Both the position numbers and the translations under genes were made by a program. A stretch of 64,000 nucleotides of DNA from Variovorax sp. RA8 (GTDB lineage: Bacteria; Pseudomonadota; Gammaproteobacteria; Burkholderiales; Burkholderiaceae_C), in assembly GCF_901827175.1 (NCBI RefSeq), contig NZ_LR594662.1, positions 3,534,001-3,598,000 of the forward strand, read 5' to 3'. Under the pieces are notes generated by a model, which saw only the letters and a program-made list of their open reading frames with translations, was not told the origin of the DNA and ran no database searches. Shown in pieces: positions 7,363 to 15,639 of this stretch (its first letter is position 1; each line of letters opens with the position of its first letter).

Positions 7363-8244
7363 CTACAGCGGCATGCGGCACGCGGGCCGCGCGGACCCGC
7401 GAAAGCCCAGGCCGGTCACTTTGAGCACGGCTCCGTCCAGGGGCCCCGATGCGCTCAGCCGGCCACTGTCGCTGATGGTGGTGACGAACAGGTCGGCCAT
7501 CTCCGGCCCGCCGAAGCACAAGGCGCTCGGGTGGGCCACCGGGAGCTCGATCTTGTGGGTGAGCCGACCCTCCATGTCGAAACGCGCCAGTGCTCCCGTG
7601 CGGACCAGTGCAGTCCATAGCCCGCCCTCGCTGTCGAAGGCGCAGCCATCCGGCCCGGAGTCATGGACTTCGGTGCGGACGAAGACCTGCTTGTCCGCCA
7701 GCGTTCCGTCTGCCGCTAAAGCGTACGAATAGATGACCCTCGCGGCGCTGTCGGCCACATGCAGGCGCCCGCTGACCGGGTTCACGCAGGGTCCGTTGAC
7801 GATCCCCAGCCCATCGTCGAGCTTGTGCAGGTGCAGCCGGGTATCGAGCCGGTACAGGCCGCCGAGCGGCGGCTCATCGGGCGCACGAAACACATGCATG
7901 GTGCCGACCACGAAGCTGCCGTCGGCCAGCGATATGCCGTCGTTCAGCCGCAAATGGGGGCTGCTCGCCTCGATCCTCGCCAGCGTGCGCAACTGCCCGG
8001 TACGAAGGTCCAGCGCTGCGATTTCCTCCTTCAGCGACAGCACGATGCAGTCGAGCCCGTCGCCGTTGAACGCAAAAGAGCCCAGGGGTGGCGGCGCTAC
8101 ATGGCGCGCCGTCGCCTGGCCCGTGTCCGGGTCGAGCGCATGGATCAGGCCCTTGCGGCAGTCCAACAGCCACAGTTGCGCCCCGTGCCACACCGGGCAT
8201 TCGCCCAATGCTGTTTTCAGGTCCCCCAGGCGCTTGATTTCCAT
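7363..8244 (-). CDS. SMP-30/gluconolactonase/LRE family protein (probable lactonase)
   Basis: A 293-residue six-bladed beta-propeller of the SMP-30 family. Expected metal ligands are visible: Glu in LGECPVWH (about residue 15), Asn in LRLNDGISLADG, and Asp in GPDGCAFDSEGGLW. These bind the divalent ion that activates water for lactone hydrolysis. The start MEIKRLGDL at 8244 follows GGAAAAAGA on the minus strand. In a cluster with flavin monooxygenases that could form lactones, a lactone-opening role fits, but the substrate is inferred only from context. It has its own upstream region, sharing an 18-base element with the copy-1 monooxygenase. Confidence 0.92.
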   Translation of the reverse strand: MEIKRLGDLKTALGECPVWHGAQLWLLDCRKGLIHALDPDTGQATARHVAPPPLGSFAFNGDGLDCIVLSLKEEIAALDLRTGQLRTLARIEASSPHLRLNDGISLADGSFVVGTMHVFRAPDEPPLGGLYRLDTRLHLHKLDDGLGIVNGPCVNPVSGRLHVADSAARVIYSYALAADGTLADKQVFVRTEVHDSGPDGCAFDSEGGLWTALVRTGALARFDMEGRLTHKIELPVAHPSALCFGGPEMADLFVTTISDSGRLSASGPLDGAVLKVTGLGFRGSARPACRMPL

Positions 8245-8289
8245 TTTCTTTTTCCAATACGCCTCTAATTGGCGACCTGAATTTTTATT

Positions 8290-8307
8290 TGGATGCGCGA
8301 TGAATGG
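8290..8307 (-). promoter_or_regulatory. Candidate shared upstream element (copy B)
   Basis: This matches 16 of 18 bases with 3961-3978, in the same orientation relative to its downstream minus-strand gene, 45 bp before the SMP-30 start. It is a possible common regulator site; no experimental or family knowledge identifies the binder. Confidence 0.35.
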
Positions 8308-8331
8308 GTGAAATCAAAATAGCTGGAAACC

Positions 8332-8346
8332 CGTGCCATCGGCACG
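8332..8346. promoter_or_regulatory. Perfect 6-3-6 palindrome upstream of the enoyl-CoA hydratase operon
   Basis: CGTGCC-ATC-GGCACG is an exact inverted repeat with a 3-base centre, the size of a dimeric helix-turn-helix operator. It lies in the 289-bp region between the divergent SMP-30 and enoyl-CoA hydratase genes. Without T-runs it is not a terminator. Binder unknown. Confidence 0.3.
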
Positions 8347-8450
8347 AAGCATCGCCAGCCTGATTTGGGTGTCCGCACATGGTAGCAACGCGGCACCCAT
8401 ACACCAACGGGCGAATGCTTCATTTTTCGCAGAACACTCTCTCGGATTGG

Positions 8451-8482
8451 TTGGAAATGAATTCGACCGCCATTTCTATAAT
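8451..8482 (+). promoter_or_regulatory. Probable sigma-70 promoter of the CoA-pathway operon
   Basis: A perfect -10 box TATAAT at 8477-8482 stands 51 bp before the start of the first gene. The best -35 candidate, TTGGAA at 8451-8456, is spaced 20 bp, longer than ideal, which would fit an activator-dependent promoter. The predicted transcript has a leader of about 45 bases. Confidence 0.5.
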
Positions 8483-8533
8483 CAATCGAGCAAATTCCTG
8501 CCGCAGCAAGCTGGCTTTTTACAGAGGTGGTGT

Positions 8534-9304
8534 ATGAGTGATGAATGGGTTCGTTTGGAAGTTTCTGACGGCGTGGGCCTGGTCACCATGGACCGCAAGC
8601 CCGTCAACGCGCTGAGCCGCGAGATGCGCCGCCAACTGGTAGCCACCTTCGACGCCATCTCCGAACGCGAGGACATCCGCTGTGCGGTGCTCACCGGAGC
8701 AGGCGGCGTGTTCTGCGCGGGCGCCGACCTGAAGGATCGTCCCAACGCCGAGATCGCCGGCGACTTCCTCGAGCACAACCGCATCACCCGCGAAACGGGA
8801 AATGCCATTCGCGAGTGCGCCAAGCCCGTGATTGCCGCCATCAATGGTGCGGCCTTGGGGGCAGGGTTCGGGCTGGCCGCGGCCTGCGACATCCTGTATG
8901 CCTCGGAGAGCGCCACCGTGGGCATGCCCGAGATCAACGTGGGACTGGCGGGCGGCGCCTCCATGCTCAAGACCTTGTTCGGCCGCTCCACCCTGCGTCG
9001 CATGTTCTTCACGGGCCAGCGCCTGAGCGCGCACGACCTGCTCAAGCGCAACGTCGTCGAAGAGGTACTGCCCGAGAAGGACCTGCTGCCCGTGACGATG
9101 GCACTGGCCCGCGAGATCGCCTCCAAGGCACCGCTGGCCATCGCTTATGCCAAGCGTGCAGCCAACATGGTGGATGTGATGCCGCAGCGCGACGCCTATC
9201 GCTTCGAGCAGGAGTTCACCATGGCCCTGTCGAAGACCGAAGACGCCCGCGAAGCGCGCATGGCCTTCCTCGAAAAGCGCGCACCGGTTTTCAAAGGGCG
9301 TTGA
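8534..9304 (+). CDS. Enoyl-CoA hydratase/isomerase family protein
   Basis: A 256-residue crotonase-fold protein. The oxyanion-hole strands are seen in VLTGAGGVFCAGADLKD and in AAINGAALGAGFGLAAACDI. In many family members catalytic acids sit near TVGMPEINVGLAGG; here a Glu is present in MPEI, but the second Glu is not obvious, so hydratase versus another crotonase reaction is open. The chosen start MSDEWVRLE at 8534 has AGAGG at 8523-8527; longer upstream frames lack such a site. It is the first gene of a seven-gene plus-strand operon, 4 bp before the acyl-CoA synthetase. Confidence 0.93.
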   Translation: MSDEWVRLEVSDGVGLVTMDRKPVNALSREMRRQLVATFDAISEREDIRCAVLTGAGGVFCAGADLKDRPNAEIAGDFLEHNRITRETGNAIRECAKPVIAAINGAALGAGFGLAAACDILYASESATVGMPEINVGLAGGASMLKTLFGRSTLRRMFFTGQRLSAHDLLKRNVVEEVLPEKDLLPVTMALAREIASKAPLAIAYAKRAANMVDVMPQRDAYRFEQEFTMALSKTEDAREARMAFLEKRAPVFKGR

Positions 9305-9308
9305 GCAC

Positions 9309-11450
9309 ATGCTGACCCAGGTTCAACCATCACCGGGCGCCGGGCTCGACGCCTTCTTCAAGGCCGACGGCGTGGCCGTGATCGGTGCTTCCGACGACAT
9401 CACCAAGATCGGCGGCCGTCCCGTCCAGCTGCTGCGCAAATACGGCTATGCCGGCGCCATCTATCCCATCAACCCCAAGGGCGGCACCATCCAGGGCCTT
9501 CAGGCCTACGCCTCGATCCTGGACACGCCCACGGCGCCGGAGATGGCGATCCTGGCCGTGCCCGCCGGCGCCACGCTGCAAGCGGTGCGCGACTGTGCCG
9601 ATCGCGGTGTGCGCGGCGTGATCGTGCTGTCCACCGGCTTTGCCGAGGCCGGCCCCGATGGCGCGGCCCTGCAGGCTGAGCTGGTGAGCGTGGCGCGCAA
9701 CCACGGCATGCGCCTGCTGGGACCGAACTGCCTGGGCGCCGTCAACGTCGTGGACAAGCTGGTGGGCTCTTTCTCGATTGCGCTGGAACAAGCCATGCCG
9801 CCTCCCGGGCAGGTGGGCATCGTCTCGCAGTCGGGCAACATCGGCAGCTTCACCATGCGCAACATGGCCGATCGCGGCCTGGGCGTGAGCCGCTTCATCG
9901 CCACCGGCAACGAGGCCGACGTGGACGTGGCCGACGGCATTGCCGCGCTGGCGCACGATCCCGGCACGCGCATCATTCTGTGCTGCATGGAAACCTGCCG
10001 CGATGCCGGGCGCCTGGTCGAGGCGCTCGACATGGCGCGCCGGCAGCACAAGCCGGTGATCGTCCTCAAGATCGGCGCCACCGAGCAAGGCCAGGCGGCC
10101 GCTGCGTCGCACACCGGCGCGCTGACGGGTTCCGACGCGGTGTTCGATGCCGTCTTCCGCCGCTATGGCGTGCTGCGCGTGCGCTCTTTCGAAGAGCTGC
10201 TGGAGGTGGGCCACGCTGTTGCCCTCCTGGGCGCAGCGCGGCTGCCCGCCACGGACGCCGTGACGCTGGTGGCCGCTTCCGGCGGATTCGGAATCATGAT
10301 GGCCGATGCCATGGTGGAAGCCGGCATGACGCTGCCGCAGCTCGCCGACGCGACCAAGGCCCTGATCCGGGAGGCCGTGCCCACCGCCGGCACCAACAAT
10401 CCGGTCGACGCATCGGCCCAGATGTCCGCGCGGCCCGACATCCTGCTGAAGATGCTGACGGCCCTCCAGAACGATGAGAACGGCAGCACGCTGGTGCTGC
10501 TGCTGGCGCTGTCGCTCTACAACCCCCGCCTGCGCGGCGTGTACCTGGAGGCGCTGTCGAAGATCCGCGCCAGCCACCCCGACCGCCTGCTGATCCTCAT
10601 CAGCCAGGGCCCGCCCGATGCGGTCGCCGAGATCAATGCGCTGGGCATTCCGGTGTTCCCCGGCATTCCAGCGGCAGCCAGGGGCCTGGCGGGCCTGGTC
10701 AGGCTCGGCCGGCTCAACACCCTGCCCACCGCCGCAGCGTATGGTGGCCCGGTCGAAAAGGTCGATCCCGCCGTGTTCCGCAACGAGTTCCATGCCAAGA
10801 AGGCACTGGCGGCAGCAGGGATCAGCGTGCCGCGCGAGGAGGTGGTGGTTTCGGCCGACGATGCCGTGCGCAGCGCGCAGGCCATCGGCTACCCCGTGGT
10901 CCTCAAGATCGCGTCGGAAGACATCGCCCACAAGACCGAGATCGGCGGCGTGGCGCTGAACCTGCAGGACGACGACGCCGTGCGGGAAGCTTACGGCCGC
11001 CTCCTCGCCAATGCCGCCAGGCATGCACCGCAGGCGCGGCTGGATGGTGTGCTGGTGGCCCCGATGGTCCGCGGTGGCGTGGAGCTGATCGCCGGTGTCT
11101 CGCGCGACCCCGTGTTCGGCCCCGTGGTCATGGTGGGGCTGGGCGGCATCCATGCGGAGATCCTCAAGGATGTTGCCGTGCAGGTCGCGCCCGTCTCCGA
11201 AGACGAAGCCCTGCGGATGATCCGCGGCCTCAAGATGTTCGCGCTGCTGGACGGCGCCCGTGGCCAGCCCAAGGCCGACGTGGCCGCCGCTGCCCGCACG
11301 GTGGCCCGGCTCTCGGAGTTTGCATGCCGCCATGCCGAAGACGTGGCCGAAATCGACATGAACCCCATCCTGGTCAAGCCCGAGGGCGAGGGTGTCCTCG
11401 TCCTCGATGCCCTGATGGTTCCGACCTCCTGCAACAGCCCTGCACATTGA
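9309..11450 (+). CDS. Acetate-CoA ligase family protein (NDP-forming acyl-CoA synthetase)
   Basis: A 713-residue fused NDP-forming acyl-CoA synthetase. An N-terminal CoA-binding Rossmann domain (about 15-150, VAVIGASDDITKIGGRPVQ) is followed by succinyl-CoA-ligase-like domains (VGIVSQSGNIGSF; AAASHTGALTGSD, whose His is the likely phosphohistidine) and a C-terminal ATP-grasp domain (about 480-700: GYPVVLKIASEDIAHKTEIGG, EIDMNPILV). It couples ATP cleavage to CoA thioester formation, or the reverse. Here it probably activates the carboxylic acid that enters the beta-oxidation-like steps of the same operon. The start MLTQVQPSP at 9309 follows the previous stop by 4 bp. Confidence 0.95.
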   Translation: MLTQVQPSPGAGLDAFFKADGVAVIGASDDITKIGGRPVQLLRKYGYAGAIYPINPKGGTIQGLQAYASILDTPTAPEMAILAVPAGATLQAVRDCADRGVRGVIVLSTGFAEAGPDGAALQAELVSVARNHGMRLLGPNCLGAVNVVDKLVGSFSIALEQAMPPPGQVGIVSQSGNIGSFTMRNMADRGLGVSRFIATGNEADVDVADGIAALAHDPGTRIILCCMETCRDAGRLVEALDMARRQHKPVIVLKIGATEQGQAAAASHTGALTGSDAVFDAVFRRYGVLRVRSFEELLEVGHAVALLGAARLPATDAVTLVAASGGFGIMMADAMVEAGMTLPQLADATKALIREAVPTAGTNNPVDASAQMSARPDILLKMLTALQNDENGSTLVLLLALSLYNPRLRGVYLEALSKIRASHPDRLLILISQGPPDAVAEINALGIPVFPGIPAAARGLAGLVRLGRLNTLPTAAAYGGPVEKVDPAVFRNEFHAKKALAAAGISVPREEVVVSADDAVRSAQAIGYPVVLKIASEDIAHKTEIGGVALNLQDDDAVREAYGRLLANAARHAPQARLDGVLVAPMVRGGVELIAGVSRDPVFGPVVMVGLGGIHAEILKDVAVQVAPVSEDEALRMIRGLKMFALLDGARGQPKADVAAAARTVARLSEFACRHAEDVAEIDMNPILVKPEGEGVLVLDALMVPTSCNSPAH

Positions 11451-11458
11451 AGTCCCTC

Positions 11459-12661
11459 ATGCACATGGAAAAGAACCCGGCCATTCCGGACGCTGCAGCG
11501 GGCCCGGCCGTCTACCGCCAGTACGCGCGCCAGTGGCTGCGCGCCAACCTGCCCGAGCACATGCGTGCGGACAACGTCAACTACCGCACGCCCACGCTGG
11601 ACGAATGCCGCGACTGGGAGGCGTCCATGTACGACGCGGGCCTGGCGGGCATGACATGGCCCAAGGCCTACGGCGGCCTGGGCCTGACCCTGCGCGAGCA
11701 CCTGGCCGTCAACAAGGAAGTGGGTGCGCTGGCCATGCCAGAGAGCGTGAGCTCGATCGGCAAAGAGCTGGCGGGGCCCATCATCCAGACGGTGGGGACG
11801 GAAGAACAGAAGCAGTTGTTCCTGCCTCGCATCCTCTCCATGCGCAGCTACTGGTGCCAGGGCTTCTCCGAGCCCGACGCGGGCTCCGACCTGGCGCGCC
11901 TGCGTACCAAGGCCGTGCAGGAGGGCGACACGTGGCGCATCAACGGGCAGAAGATCTGGACCAGCGGTGCCGCCAAGGCGCACTACTGCCTGCTCCTCAC
12001 CCGCACCGGCACGGTCGCCGACAAGCACCGCGGGCTGTTGATGTTCGCAGTGCCCATGGACACGCCCGGCATCCGGGTGGTGCCCATCAAGTCGATCGAT
12101 GGCAAGGAGTCCTTTGCCGAAGTCTTCTTCGACAACGTGGAGGTGCCCGACAGTGCGCGCCTTGGCGCACCGGACGAGGGCTGGAATGCCGCGATCCGCG
12201 TGTTGTCGATCGAGCGCGCCACCAATCGCATGTACCGTGCGTGGCGCTTCGAATGCGAACTGCGCCAGCTCGTCGCCGCGTGCAAGTCCGACCCGCAACT
12301 GTCGAAGTTGCTCGACGACGGTTACTACCAGCGCCGCATCGGCGATGTGGTGGGCGAGATCGACGCGCTCAAGGGCCTGGTCGAGCGCACGGTGAACCAG
12401 ATGATGGCGGGCGACAAGATCGGTGCCCGGGGCTCGCTGACCAAGCTCTTCTGGTCGGAGTGCCATCAGGCCTTCATGGGCCTGGCGCTGTCCGTCGTGT
12501 CGCAGGTGAACCCGCGCTCCAGTGCGCAGGCACAGCGTGCCCGCAAGGCCTTCACCACGGGCTACCTGTACGCCCGCGCCGAGACCATCTACGCCGGCAC
12601 CACCGAAGTGCAGCTGGACATCATTGCGCAACGCATCATGAACCTGCCGAAGGACCTTTGA
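11459..12661 (+). CDS. Acyl-CoA dehydrogenase family protein (large, 400 aa)
   Basis: A 400-residue flavoprotein of the acyl-CoA dehydrogenase fold. FAD-binding signatures are QGFSEPDAGSDLARLRT and WRINGQKIWTSGA; the C-terminal YAGTTEVQLDIIAQRIM contains the Glu-bearing segment typical of the family. The start MHMEKNPA at 11459 and MEKNPA at 11465 are both possible; either is within normal length. It is immediately followed, 1 bp on, by a second, shorter family member, an arrangement typical of heteromeric dehydrogenases acting on bulky CoA thioesters (as in sterol and cyclic-acid catabolism). Specific substrate unknown. Confidence 0.95.
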   Translation: MHMEKNPAIPDAAAGPAVYRQYARQWLRANLPEHMRADNVNYRTPTLDECRDWEASMYDAGLAGMTWPKAYGGLGLTLREHLAVNKEVGALAMPESVSSIGKELAGPIIQTVGTEEQKQLFLPRILSMRSYWCQGFSEPDAGSDLARLRTKAVQEGDTWRINGQKIWTSGAAKAHYCLLLTRTGTVADKHRGLLMFAVPMDTPGIRVVPIKSIDGKESFAEVFFDNVEVPDSARLGAPDEGWNAAIRVLSIERATNRMYRAWRFECELRQLVAACKSDPQLSKLLDDGYYQRRIGDVVGEIDALKGLVERTVNQMMAGDKIGARGSLTKLFWSECHQAFMGLALSVVSQVNPRSSAQAQRARKAFTTGYLYARAETIYAGTTEVQLDIIAQRIMNLPKDL

Positions 12662-12662
12662 G

Positions 12663-13625
12663 ATGCCAACATCAGACAACGATCTCGAGCCCGAGGAATT
12701 TGCCCAGGCCGCAGCCGAGGCGATCGCGGATGCGCAGACGCGCAACTTCCGCGAGGCTGCCCAGGTCCTCGCCAACGCGGGGCTGTGCGGGGTGTGCGCC
12801 CACGAAGATGCCGGCGGGCTCGCGCTGGGTATCGAGTTCGCCCTGCCCATCGCGGCCGAAGCGGGCAAGCTGCGCTTGCGGTGGCCGCTGCTCGAAACCA
12901 TCCTGATCGCCAAGGCGCTGGGTGACTCCCCTCTCGCTGCAGAACTTGCCAGCGGCGCACGCGTCGCCACATGGGCATTGCACGGCAGTCTTCAGGACCG
13001 ATGGGCAGGACAGGCTCGCTGCGCCAAGGACAGTGACTGGGTGCTGGTCGCCGACGGCCAGGGCGGCGGCGCCCTGGTGGAACTGAGCTCCGTCGAAATT
13101 CAGGACGACGGCGCGCTGGACCCGGAGAGCCCTCAATCGTGGCTGGCGCTGGACAGCGCCCAGGTGCTGGCCACGCTGGATGCTGCCACCTTCGCAGCAC
13201 TGCAGCGCAACGGCCAGATCCTGATCGCCGGCTTTGTCAACGGCGCCGCCGAGGCCGCGCTGGCCACCACGGCCGAATACATGTCGACCCGCGTGCAGTT
13301 CGGACGCCCCCTGTCGGCCAAGCAGGCCGTGCGCCACCTGCTGGCGCGCATGCGCCTGCTGCAGGAAGCCTCCAATGCGGGCATCCAGCGCGTACTCGGC
13401 GCCGATGAATACGGCAGCGTGCGCAGCACCCAACCCGTGCTGGCCAATGCCCTGGCCAGTGCGGCCTTCGTGCTGGAAAAGTCCATCCACCTGCATGGCG
13501 GCATGGGCTTTACCTGGGAAGTGCCCTTGCACTATGCCCTGCGCGAAGTACGGAAGTTCGACGCCGCATTCGGCTCGGGCGCGCTTGCCAGTCAGGTCGG
13601 CCGGGACTTCATCCGGTCCGTATGA
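12663..13625 (+). CDS. Acyl-CoA dehydrogenase family protein (short, 320 aa)
   Basis: A 320-residue acyl-CoA dehydrogenase relative, shorter and more divergent than the preceding one. The N-terminal half is eroded (LANAGLCGVCAHEDAGG), while the C-terminal helical domain is well kept: AEYMSTRVQFGRPLSAKQAVRH and EKSIHLHGGMGFTWEVPLHY. In paired dehydrogenases one subunit often lacks full catalytic or FAD motifs; this one fits that partner role. It starts one base after the stop of the larger gene and ends with an ATGA overlap to the next frame. The likely function is a heteromeric alpha,beta-desaturation step. Confidence 0.92.
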   Translation: MPTSDNDLEPEEFAQAAAEAIADAQTRNFREAAQVLANAGLCGVCAHEDAGGLALGIEFALPIAAEAGKLRLRWPLLETILIAKALGDSPLAAELASGARVATWALHGSLQDRWAGQARCAKDSDWVLVADGQGGGALVELSSVEIQDDGALDPESPQSWLALDSAQVLATLDAATFAALQRNGQILIAGFVNGAAEAALATTAEYMSTRVQFGRPLSAKQAVRHLLARMRLLQEASNAGIQRVLGADEYGSVRSTQPVLANALASAAFVLEKSIHLHGGMGFTWEVPLHYALREVRKFDAAFGSGALASQVGRDFIRSV

Positions 13626-13639
13626 ACCAAGGAATATCC

Positions 13640-14398
13640 ATGAACCAGGATCTGCTCGGCCGCGTGGCCCTCATCACCGGCGCCGGCGCCGGCATCGGCC
13701 GCGAGACCGCCTTTCAGATGGCCGCGCGCGGTGCCATCGTCTGCGTGAACGACCTCAAGGAAGAACTGGTGACACCCGTGGTGGAGGAGATCAAGTCCCG
13801 CGGAGGGCAGGCCATCGGCATCGCGCTGAACATCGCCAGCCGCGAAGGCATTCGCGAGGCCATCCAGCGCTCGTTCGAGCAGGGCAAGCGCTTCGACATC
13901 CTGGTCAACAACGCGGCCTGGGTGCGATACCAGGCCATCCCCGAAATCATGGCGGACACCGTGGATCGCATGCTGGACGTGGGCTTCAAGTCCGTGATCT
14001 GGAGCCTGCAGGAGGCCGTGGCGGTGATGGACCCGCAGCGCGGCGGTTCGATCGTGAACGTGGCGTCGGTCGCGGCCTTGCGCTCGGCCGCGAACTCGGT
14101 GGTCTATTCCGGCATCAAGTCGGGCATCCTGGGCATCACCCGCGCTGCGGCAGCAGAACTGGGAGCGCGCAACATCCGCGTCAATGCCGTGTGCCCGTCG
14201 GCTGTTCCCACCGAAGGCACGCAGCGCAACCGCAACGCCGAGCGCGATGCCAACCGCATTGCCCGCACGCCGCTGGGCCGGCTGGGCACCGTGGAAGACA
14301 TCGCACGCAGCATCTGCTTCCTGGCCAGCGATGACGCGGGCTTCATCACGGCGCAGGCCTTGACGGTGGATGGCGGCATCACGCTGACCAACATCTGA
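13640..14398 (+). CDS. SDR family oxidoreductase
   Basis: A 252-residue classical SDR: cofactor motif TGAGAGIG, NNAA, catalytic Ser in IVNVASVAAL, active-site YSGIK and the terminal FITAQALTVDGG. Two in-frame starts exist. ATG 13622 overlaps the previous stop, while ATG 13640 (MNQDLLGR) has AAGGA just upstream and gives the standard N-terminus, so it is preferred. Position in the operon after the dehydrogenases and hydratase suggests a beta-hydroxyacyl-CoA or other alcohol dehydrogenase step. Confidence 0.93.
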   Translation: MNQDLLGRVALITGAGAGIGRETAFQMAARGAIVCVNDLKEELVTPVVEEIKSRGGQAIGIALNIASREGIREAIQRSFEQGKRFDILVNNAAWVRYQAIPEIMADTVDRMLDVGFKSVIWSLQEAVAVMDPQRGGSIVNVASVAALRSAANSVVYSGIKSGILGITRAAAAELGARNIRVNAVCPSAVPTEGTQRNRNAERDANRIARTPLGRLGTVEDIARSICFLASDDAGFITAQALTVDGGITLTNI

Positions 14399-14415
14399 TC
14401 TTCCCAGGACTGCGG

Positions 14416-15639
14416 ATGCCAACGGTTCTGATCACCGGTGCTGCGTCCGGCATCGGACGCGACACCGCACGGCTGTTTGCCGGCGCAGGCTGGCAATGCA
14501 TGCTGGTCGACAACAACCAGCGGGCCTTGTACCTGTTGGGACAAAGCCTGCCCTCACCTGCCTCGGCCGCGCATGTGCTGCGCACGATCGACCTCACCGA
14601 CTCGCAGCAAATCGCATCCCTGGGCGAAGGCACGCCCGAGCTGGACGCCATCATCAACAACGCCGGCATGTCCGACACGTCCAATATGCCGCTGGCCGAG
14701 CAAGGCGAGGCGCAGATCGGTCGTCTGCTCGCACTCAATCTGGCAGCGCCGGCAGCCGTGGTCGATGCGTGTGCCCATCTGCTCGAGCCCGGCGCACGCA
14801 TCGTGAACGTGGCGTCCGGCGCCGGCCTGCATGCCATCCCGTGGCGCGGCGCCTACAGCCCGAGCAAGGCGGGACTCATCGCCCAGACCCTGGCGCTGGC
14901 GAAGGCGCGGCCCGACTGGTGCGTGACGGTGCTTGCCCCAGGATTCGTCCGGACCGAATTGGTGGACGGACTGATCCAGGCCGGTCGGCTCAGGCCCGAA
15001 AACGCAGTGGCGAAGATCCCGCTCGGCCGCATGGCCGCGCCGGAGGAAATGGCGCAGGCACTCTACTTTCTGGCCAGCGCCGGAGCGCAACCGCTGAGTG
15101 GGCAGATGCTCGCGGTGAATGGCGGCTCTTCCGTCTACGGCGGCAGTCAGCCGTTCGCGCCGGCCACACTGGACCCGCAGCCCTTCGATATGCCGGTGCG
15201 ACTGGAAGTCTGCGGCGCAGATGCCGCACCATGGCAAGCCGTGGCACAAGCGCCTGCGGCAGGCCCGCACTATGCAGCCTGCCTTGACCTGTCGCCGCTG
15301 CACGGCGCATCTACATGCGTGTTGCAGGCGGTGCATGCTGCCGCCGCGCGTTTTGCAGCGCGCTACGCACAGCAGGCCAGCCTGACTGTGCTGCTGCCGG
15401 CCGAAAAGGCCGATCGTTGGCAAGACGCCGGCGATGCCGCCGCGGCCCGCATGCTGGTCTCGGCCCTCGCCTGCGAGTGGGGCAGTCGAGCCTTGCGCAT
15501 CAATGCACTGGAAGTACCGAGAGATCTGGACCCAGGGGCATTGCACCCGCTGCTGCGCTTCGTCTGCGGATCTGCCGCCCAGTACCTGACGGGGCAGACT
15601 CTTGCCTGCCGAGGCACCACTGCCCAGGAGTCGCTATGA
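14416..15639 (+). CDS. SDR protein with an extra C-terminal SDR-like half-domain
   Basis: A 407-residue protein. Residues 1-245 are a complete SDR (TGAASGIG, NNAG, YSPSK, ending LSGQMLAVNGGSSVYGG). Residues about 255-407 form an extra segment in which ARMLVSALACEWGSRALRIN and FVCGSAAQYLTGQTLACRG mirror the late half of an SDR, but no cofactor motif or YxxxK is present. This looks like an in-frame fusion to a degenerate second SDR, about 150 residues longer than normal SDRs. It starts 18 bp after the previous SDR stop and overlaps the next gene by ATGA, so it is translationally embedded in the operon. Reaction unknown. Confidence 0.88.
   Translation: MPTVLITGAASGIGRDTARLFAGAGWQCMLVDNNQRALYLLGQSLPSPASAAHVLRTIDLTDSQQIASLGEGTPELDAIINNAGMSDTSNMPLAEQGEAQIGRLLALNLAAPAAVVDACAHLLEPGARIVNVASGAGLHAIPWRGAYSPSKAGLIAQTLALAKARPDWCVTVLAPGFVRTELVDGLIQAGRLRPENAVAKIPLGRMAAPEEMAQALYFLASAGAQPLSGQMLAVNGGSSVYGGSQPFAPATLDPQPFDMPVRLEVCGADAAPWQAVAQAPAAGPHYAACLDLSPLHGASTCVLQAVHAAAARFAARYAQQASLTVLLPAEKADRWQDAGDAAAARMLVSALACEWGSRALRINALEVPRDLDPGALHPLLRFVCGSAAQYLTGQTLACRGTTAQESL

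Noticed and set aside
9330..11447. A 705-codon open frame antisense to the acyl-CoA synthetase
   Set aside because: His/Gln/Gly-rich antisense shadow of a GC-rich gene; no domain and no start signal.
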